Made by a program: the position numbers and the translations under genes. Shown one piece after another: positions 14,807-19,140 of a stretch of 19,140 nucleotides of DNA. Below the pieces are notes generated by a model, which worked only from the letters and a program-made list of their open reading frames with translations, searched no databases and was not told the DNA's origin. Origin of the DNA: JBBQER01 sp052148155 (GTDB taxonomy: Bacteria > Actinomycetota > Acidimicrobiia > IMCC26256 > PALSA-610). Location of the stretch: assembly GCA_052148155.1 (NCBI GenBank), contig JBKQIY010000099.1:1-19140 (forward strand), in the 5' to 3' direction. How positions within the stretch are numbered: position 1 is the stretch's first letter; every line of letters starts with the position of its first letter.

Positions 14807-16095
14807 GACAGGGCCTGGGCTGCGATATCCCGACGGTAATGGAGTCCGGGCCAACTGATCAGGCCCGCGGCCTCGTACGCCCGGTCCCGGGCGGCGGCGA
14901 GGTCGGGTCCGGTCGCCGACACCGTCAGCACACGACCGCCGCTGGCGGTGACGTGCCCGTCGGTATCGAGGGTGGTGCCAGCATGGAACACCGACACGCC
15001 GGCCAGCGCGCCAGCCGCGTCGAGTCCTTCGATCACGTCGCCGCGACGAACCGGTGCGGGCGGGTAACCCTCGGCGGCGAGGCCCACACCGACACAGGCG
15101 ACATCGGCGAGTTGCACGTCGGTCTCGATGCGGCCCTCAGCGGCTTCGTGGCAGTGCACGTACAGGTCGCTTCGAAGGCGGGGCACGACCACCTGACATT
15201 CCGGATCACCGAAGCGAACGTTGTACTCGAGTACCTGTGGTCCCTGCAACGGATCGAGTATCAACCCGCAGTACAGGAATCCGCGGTACTCGGCGTCGCG
15301 TCGGTGCAACTCGCACAGCGTCGGGCGGATCGCCTTGTCCATCACCTCGTCGATCAGTCCGGCCGAGGCGATCGTGTTCGGGACCGGCGAGTACGCGCCC
15401 ATACCGCCGGTATTCGGTCCGCGGTCGCCGTCGAAGACACGCTTGTGATCCTGTGCGAGCGCGATCGGCACCGCGTCACGTCCGTCGCAGAGCACGAAGA
15501 GCGACACCTCGGGTCCGTCGAGTGCCTCCTCGATCACACAGGTGCGGCCGGCATCGCCGAACGCCTCGCCGGACAGATAGGCGCGTACCGCGTCGCGAGC
15601 GTCCGCGATCGAGTCAGTCACGATGACGCCCTTGCCTGCCGCGAGGCCGTCGGTCTTCACGACGTACGGTCCGGTGAGCGCATCGAGGAACGCGAACGCG
15701 TCGTCTTCGTCGGCCGGGCCGAACGTCCGGTATCGAGCGGTCGGGACGCCGGCGCCGGCCAGTACCTCCTTCATCCATTTCTTCGAGCCTTCGAGCCGAG
15801 CGGCAGCGGCGCGGGGCCCGAATGCGAGATGGCCACGCGCTCCGAGCTCGTCGACCGCGCCGCCGACCAGTGGATCTTCTGGACCGATCACGACCAAGTC
15901 CGGACGTAAGCGGTCGGCGAGATCGCCAACGGCGGCCACGTCTGCCATGTCGAGCGGTAGGCATTCGCCCAGGGCGGCGATGCCCGGATTGCCCGGCGCG
16001 CAGACGATCTCGTCGACCAGCGGCGAGCGGGCCAAGCTCCACGCGAGCGCGTGTTCCCGTCCACCCGAACCGACAACGAGGACGCGAGCGCTCAC
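14803..16095 (-). CDS. purD: Phosphoribosylamine-glycine ligase (GAR synthetase)
   Basis: 430 residues from GTG 16095, which lies 2 bp after the purA stop. It ligates glycine to phosphoribosylamine with ATP. It has ATP-grasp architecture: N-domain GSGGREHAL (10-18) and GPEDPLVGG (71-79), EGSKKWMK (102-109), the ATP-binding VVKTDGLAAGKGV (145-157), PNTGGMGAYSP, and the metal-binding EYNVRFGDPE toward the end of the grasp domain, followed by the C-domain. All key motifs are intact and the length is normal (420-430). It is the second gene of the purA-to-catalase-like operon. Confidence 0.97.
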   Translation of the reverse strand: MSARVLVVGSGGREHALAWSLARSPLVDEIVCAPGNPGIAALGECLPLDMADVAAVGDLADRLRPDLVVIGPEDPLVGGAVDELGARGHLAFGPRAAAARLEGSKKWMKEVLAGAGVPTARYRTFGPADEDDAFAFLDALTGPYVVKTDGLAAGKGVIVTDSIADARDAVRAYLSGEAFGDAGRTCVIEEALDGPEVSLFVLCDGRDAVPIALAQDHKRVFDGDRGPNTGGMGAYSPVPNTIASAGLIDEVMDKAIRPTLCELHRRDAEYRGFLYCGLILDPLQGPQVLEYNVRFGDPECQVVVPRLRSDLYVHCHEAAEGRIETDVQLADVACVGVGLAAEGYPPAPVRRGDVIEGLDAAGALAGVSVFHAGTTLDTDGHVTASGGRVLTVSATGPDLAAARDRAYEAAGLISWPGLHYRRDIAAQALS

Positions 16096-16097
16096 GA

Positions 16098-17390
16098 CTA
16101 TGCGGCGCGCGGTAACACGATGGTCTGGTCGCGCGCGGGACCCACACCGACGAAGCTCACGTGCACGCCGGTGAAATCCTGGATGAAGCGCACATAGTCG
16201 CGCGCCGCGACCGGCAGGTCTTCGAGTCGGCTGGCCGCTTCGATATCGGTACCCCAGCCGGGAAGCGTCGCGTAGACGGGCCGCACCTTGTGCAGCACCG
16301 ACTGGTGATATGGCACATGGTCGTAGCGTTTGCCGTCATCTGTTTCGTACGCGACGCATACCTGCAGCTCTGGTAACGGTGAGAGCACGTCAAGTTTCGT
16401 GACCGCGAGATCGGTGCAGGTATTGAGACGAGTCGCGTGTTTGAGCATGACGAGATCGAGCCAGCCGGGACGCCGTCGCCGGCCGGTGTTGGTGCCGTAC
16501 TCGGCACCGCGGGTCACGAGCAGATCTCCCACTTCGTCGCCGTCGGGAAGTTCGGTGGGAAACGGGCCGCTGCCGACTCGCGTCACGTAGGCCTTAACAA
16601 CGCCGGTCACTCGTTCGATGGCACGAGGGCCCACACCCGCGCCGGTGCAGACACCGCCCGCGACGGGATTACTCGATGTCACGAACGGATACGTGCCGTG
16701 GTCGAGATCGAGGTAGGTGGCCTGGGCGCCTTCGAACAGCACCCACTGCTGAGCTTCGAGGGCCTCGTGCACAAGCCAGACGGTGTCGTCGATCATCGGT
16801 TCGAGCCGCGGTACCAACGCAAGGTAACGCTCGCTGATGGTCTTCGCGTCCATCGGCAGTCGGTTGTAGACCTTGGCGAGCACACCGTTCTTCTCGCGCA
16901 ACACGAGGTCGAGCTTCTCGCGGAAGATCTTCGGATCGAGGAGGTCTTGTACCCGTAACCCGACTCGGAGCGCCTTATCGGCGTAGGTGGGACCGATCCC
17001 GCGCATCGTGGTCCCGAGCTTGTTCTTCCCGAGGTAGCGCTCGGTGACACGGTCGAGTTCCTGATGGTACGGCATGATCAAATGTGCGTTCCCCGACAGG
17101 CGAAGCGGACGGGTGTCGATCCCGCGGCTTTCGAGCATGTCGAGCTCGTCCAACAGCACCACCGGATCCACCACGACGCCGTTGCCGATCACTGGGGTCA
17201 CCCATGGATACAGCACGCCGCTCGGCACGAGTTGAAGCTTGAACACCTCGCCGTCGACGACGAGTGTGTGGCCGGCGTTGTGGCCGCCCTGATAGCGCAC
17301 GACCATCGACGCCTCTTTGGCGAGGTAGTCGGTGAACTTGCCCTTACTCTCGTCGCCCCATTGGGTACCGACAATCACCGCGCCGGGCAC
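16098..17390 (-). CDS. purA: Adenylosuccinate synthetase
   Basis: 430 residues from GTG 17390. It converts IMP and aspartate to adenylosuccinate using GTP. Motifs: WGDESKGK (11-18), GGHNAGHT (35-42) with catalytic H41, the TTMRGIGPTYADK loop, FEGAQATYLDLDHGTYPFVTSS, and TGRRRRPGWLD with KLDV for GTP binding. Residue 15 is Ser where the P-loop-like GDEGKGK normally has Gly (codon AGT; one base from GGT). The catalytic Asp13 and His41 are present. I chose GTG 17390 over GTG 17402 because GGAGG lies 5 nt before it and MPGAVIVGTQ matches family N-termini. It is the first gene of the eight-gene operon and diverges from the esterase. Confidence 0.96.
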   Translation of the reverse strand: MPGAVIVGTQWGDESKGKFTDYLAKEASMVVRYQGGHNAGHTLVVDGEVFKLQLVPSGVLYPWVTPVIGNGVVVDPVVLLDELDMLESRGIDTRPLRLSGNAHLIMPYHQELDRVTERYLGKNKLGTTMRGIGPTYADKALRVGLRVQDLLDPKIFREKLDLVLREKNGVLAKVYNRLPMDAKTISERYLALVPRLEPMIDDTVWLVHEALEAQQWVLFEGAQATYLDLDHGTYPFVTSSNPVAGGVCTGAGVGPRAIERVTGVVKAYVTRVGSGPFPTELPDGDEVGDLLVTRGAEYGTNTGRRRRPGWLDLVMLKHATRLNTCTDLAVTKLDVLSPLPELQVCVAYETDDGKRYDHVPYHQSVLHKVRPVYATLPGWGTDIEAASRLEDLPVAARDYVRFIQDFTGVHVSFVGVGPARDQTIVLPRAA

Positions 17391-17395
17391 GAGCG

Positions 17396-17400
17396 CCTCC
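17396..17400 (-). promoter_or_regulatory. Shine-Dalgarno that fixes the purA start
   Basis: On the minus strand GGAGG (17400-17396) is followed by CGCTC and GTG 17390. The competing GTG at 17402 has no ribosome site and contains this GGAGG within its own second and third codons. Confidence 0.6.
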
Positions 17401-17469
17401 ACGTGACACTGCCGTTGGGCAGGGCGTTATTCGGGGTCACGTTGGGGAAATGGTACTCGACGGTGGCTT

Positions 17470-17475
17470 TACGCT
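17470..17475 (+). promoter_or_regulatory. -10 element for leaderless esterase transcript
   Basis: TACGCT ends 7 nt before ATG 17483, with no Shine-Dalgarno between. It supports 17483 rather than ATG 17450 as the esterase start. Confidence 0.4.
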
Positions 17476-17482
17476 GCTCGGA

Positions 17483-18949
17483 ATGGTCGAGATCGCGACG
17501 CCGGCGGGCAGACTGCTCGGAACGTCGACACAAATCGCCGCGTGTCGAGTTCACGCGTACCGCGGCATCCCTTTCGCGACTGCCACGCGATTCGCGGCGC
17601 CGGTTCGGGTGCCCGCGTGGAGCCGAACCCGCGACGCAACCGAGTACGGACCGGCCGCGCCGCAACCGGTCGGCGGTCCCCTCGACGGGTTGGTGCCGGG
17701 AGCGTTTCGCGGGACCACATCCGAACAGGGATGCCTGACGCTCAACGTGTGGACCCAGGCCGCGCCTCAAGCGACAGGCCGATCAGGCCAGCGGCGGCCG
17801 GTGCTCGTTTGGTTCCCCGGCGGCGCGTTCACGATCGGTGCGTCTTCGCAGCCCGTGTACGACGGTACCCAGTTCTGCGCGGAGCAGAATGTCGTCTTCG
17901 TCACGGCCAACTACCGGCTCGGCGCGCTCGGCTTCCTCGACGCCCGCGGGATCGGCGGCGTCGCGAACAGCGGCTTGCGTGACGCGATCGCCGCGCTCGA
18001 ATGGGTACACGACAATATCGAAGCCTTCGGCGGCGATCCCGATTGCGTCACCGCGTTCGGCGAGTCTGCGGGCGGAGGCGTCGTGTTGCACCTGTGCGCG
18101 TCGCCACTGGCGCGCGGCCTGTTCGGTGGCGCGATCGTGCAGAGCGGCGCGACGTTCAACACGCTCGACGAGACGCGTGCGACACGGGTCACAGAAGCGC
18201 TCGTCGCCGAGCTCGGCTTGGCCGACGCGGCGGTCCTCACCGAGGTGCCGGTCGAACAGTTGATACAGGCCCAGGCCGCGAGCGCGCTCGCGTTGCTCCC
18301 AACGGTGGGCATGATGCCGTTTCACCCGATGGTCGACGGCGACGTGCTCGTCCAGACGCCACTTGCCGCGTTCGACTCCGGCGCGGCGGCGGACGTGGCG
18401 CTCGTGATCGGGACGACCACCGACGAGATGCGCTTGTTCGTCGATTTGTCCGGCCCGGGCCCGCCTCGTGACAGGTTGTGTTCGCGGGTCGCGAGGTACG
18501 CGAAGGTCGACGCATCCCGCGCCGCGGAGATCGTCGCGACCTACGAGACCGAACTCGGAACGAACGATTCGAACGAGGTTTGGGCGGCCGTGTTCACCGA
18601 TGTCGAGATGCAACGCCCGGCCGCCGCGTTGCGCGACGCCCACCGCGCCCACGGTCCGACGTACTCGTACCTGTTCGGCTGGCCGGCAGCTCAGGTTCGC
18701 CTCGGCGCGTGCCACGGCATCGACATTCCGTTCACGTTCGGAAACTTCGTCGATGGCTGGGCGGAGTTCGTCGGCGTCGACGACACGGCCCGACGGTTGG
18801 GGAAAACGTTGCGTGACGCGTGGACGGCATTCGCACACACCGGCGACCCCGGTTGGCCGACGACGCCGAGCACGATGACCTTCGATCGCGATCCGGCCGT
18901 GGTCGACGATCCGCTGCGCGCGCGACTTGCGTCGCTCACGTTGGGCTGA
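17483..18949 (+). CDS. Type-B carboxylesterase / para-nitrobenzyl esterase family hydrolase
   Basis: 488 residues from ATG 17483 (MVEIATPAGR, a typical family opening; ATG 17450 would add 11 untypical residues). It is an alpha/beta-hydrolase of the cholinesterase-like family: YRGIPFA (26-32), CLTLNVW (84-90), the oxyanion-hole segment VWFPGGAF (109-116), the nucleophile elbow GESAGG with Ser195, acid E315 in TTDEMRLF, and His411 in CHGIDIPFTFGN. The triad is complete. The oxyanion segment has Pro112 where relatives usually have His (HGGAF). No signal peptide is seen, so it is probably cytosolic. The natural substrate is unknown. It is divergent from purA; the intergenic region of about 90 bp is shared. 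Confidence 0.93.
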   Translation: MVEIATPAGRLLGTSTQIAACRVHAYRGIPFATATRFAAPVRVPAWSRTRDATEYGPAAPQPVGGPLDGLVPGAFRGTTSEQGCLTLNVWTQAAPQATGRSGQRRPVLVWFPGGAFTIGASSQPVYDGTQFCAEQNVVFVTANYRLGALGFLDARGIGGVANSGLRDAIAALEWVHDNIEAFGGDPDCVTAFGESAGGGVVLHLCASPLARGLFGGAIVQSGATFNTLDETRATRVTEALVAELGLADAAVLTEVPVEQLIQAQAASALALLPTVGMMPFHPMVDGDVLVQTPLAAFDSGAAADVALVIGTTTDEMRLFVDLSGPGPPRDRLCSRVARYAKVDASRAAEIVATYETELGTNDSNEVWAAVFTDVEMQRPAAALRDAHRAHGPTYSYLFGWPAAQVRLGACHGIDIPFTFGNFVDGWAEFVGVDDTARRLGKTLRDAWTAFAHTGDPGWPTTPSTMTFDRDPAVVDDPLRARLASLTLG

Positions 18950-19140
18950 AAAAGGGGGCGGACGGATCGGCGAGCTGAGTCGTCCGAGCGTTGAGTGCGG
19001 CGCCAATCGCGCGGTCAGCGGCGTCGACGACGATGCGCGGTCGCGCGCGTCCACGCAGGTCGCGGCCCGGTTGTGGCCAACCGAACGGATACCCGGCCAG
19101 TCGCCTGCGATGCTCGGCGCCCGAACGGCGTGGAGGGAGG
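18936..19140 (-). CDS. Possible C-terminus of a minus-strand gene, partial at window edge
   Basis: A minus-strand frame is open from base 19140 to a TGA at 18938-18936, overlapping the esterase stop by 14 bp. It reads about 67 residues, with a plausible soluble stretch such as RIVVDAADRAIGAALNART and a preference for G/C in third positions. No start codon is needed inside the window if the gene enters from the right. I do not recognise it. Overlapping frames on both strands are open in such GC-rich DNA, so this is tentative. If it is not a gene, 18950-19140 holds nothing I can identify. Confidence 0.3.
   Translation of the reverse strand, partial: LPPRRSGAEHRRRLAGYPFGWPQPGRDLRGRARPRIVVDAADRAIGAALNARTTQLADPSAPFFSPT

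Noticed and set aside
14839..15909. 356-residue plus-strand open frame opposite purD
   Set aside because: It is antisense to a well-conserved purD with all its motifs, and has no family-like sequence of its own.
17783..19054. 423-residue minus-strand open frame opposite the carboxylesterase
   Set aside because: It is Arg-rich with no recognisable motif. The opposite strand encodes a complete esterase with intact triad.

Overview
This is a GC-rich stretch from an actinobacterial chromosome. A BldC-type regulator, the small PurL + PurQ + PurS form of FGAM synthetase, many GTG starts, short 4-8 bp gene overlaps and several apparently leaderless starts all point to Actinomycetota. An Acidimicrobiia-like lineage is my best guess, but that is inference from remembered protein families, not from a search.

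Layout. (1) 1-1920 is accessory DNA. The left edge holds the start of a transposase on the minus strand and the probable end of its insertion sequence. It abuts a tyrosine recombinase that looks 5'-truncated by the insertion, followed by two tightly coupled small genes of unknown function. (2) 1921-2790 is mostly non-coding and contains bldC (minus), facing away from a ParA-type ATPase (plus). A small four-cysteine zinc-ribbon-like protein follows parA. (3) 3870-6420 is purF-purM (minus), with 4 bp between them. (4) cysC (plus) and purL (minus) converge on a strong hairpin. (5) A small, very basic conserved-looking protein (plus) lies between purL and the main purine operon. (6) 9852-17390 is a minus-strand operon read purA-purD-purB-purC-purS-purQ-methyltransferase-catalase-like, almost entirely with overlapping stops and starts. 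(7) A type-B carboxylesterase (plus) diverges from purA. The right edge may hold the C-terminus of another minus-strand gene.

Together the pur genes encode PurF, PurD, PurL/Q/S, PurM, PurC, PurB and PurA: PRPP to AICAR apart from the PurN/PurT and PurE/PurK steps, plus the first step from IMP to AMP. PurH, PurE, PurK and PurN are not in the window. The neighbourhood bldC - purM - purF - purL resembles what I remember of Streptomyces coelicolor, so the core looks vertically inherited and only the left edge looks mobile.

The oddities most worth checking are: the insertion-truncated integrase; the catalase-like gene, which has apparently lost its distal histidine, an internal segment and its normal stop while staying translationally coupled to the purine operon; a Gly-to-Ser change in the GDEGKGK loop of PurA; a repeated leaderless-start signature (TANNNT 7-8 nt before the start codon) at four genes; and a lone cysC. 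I did not find convincing evidence of a wholly new multi-gene system.
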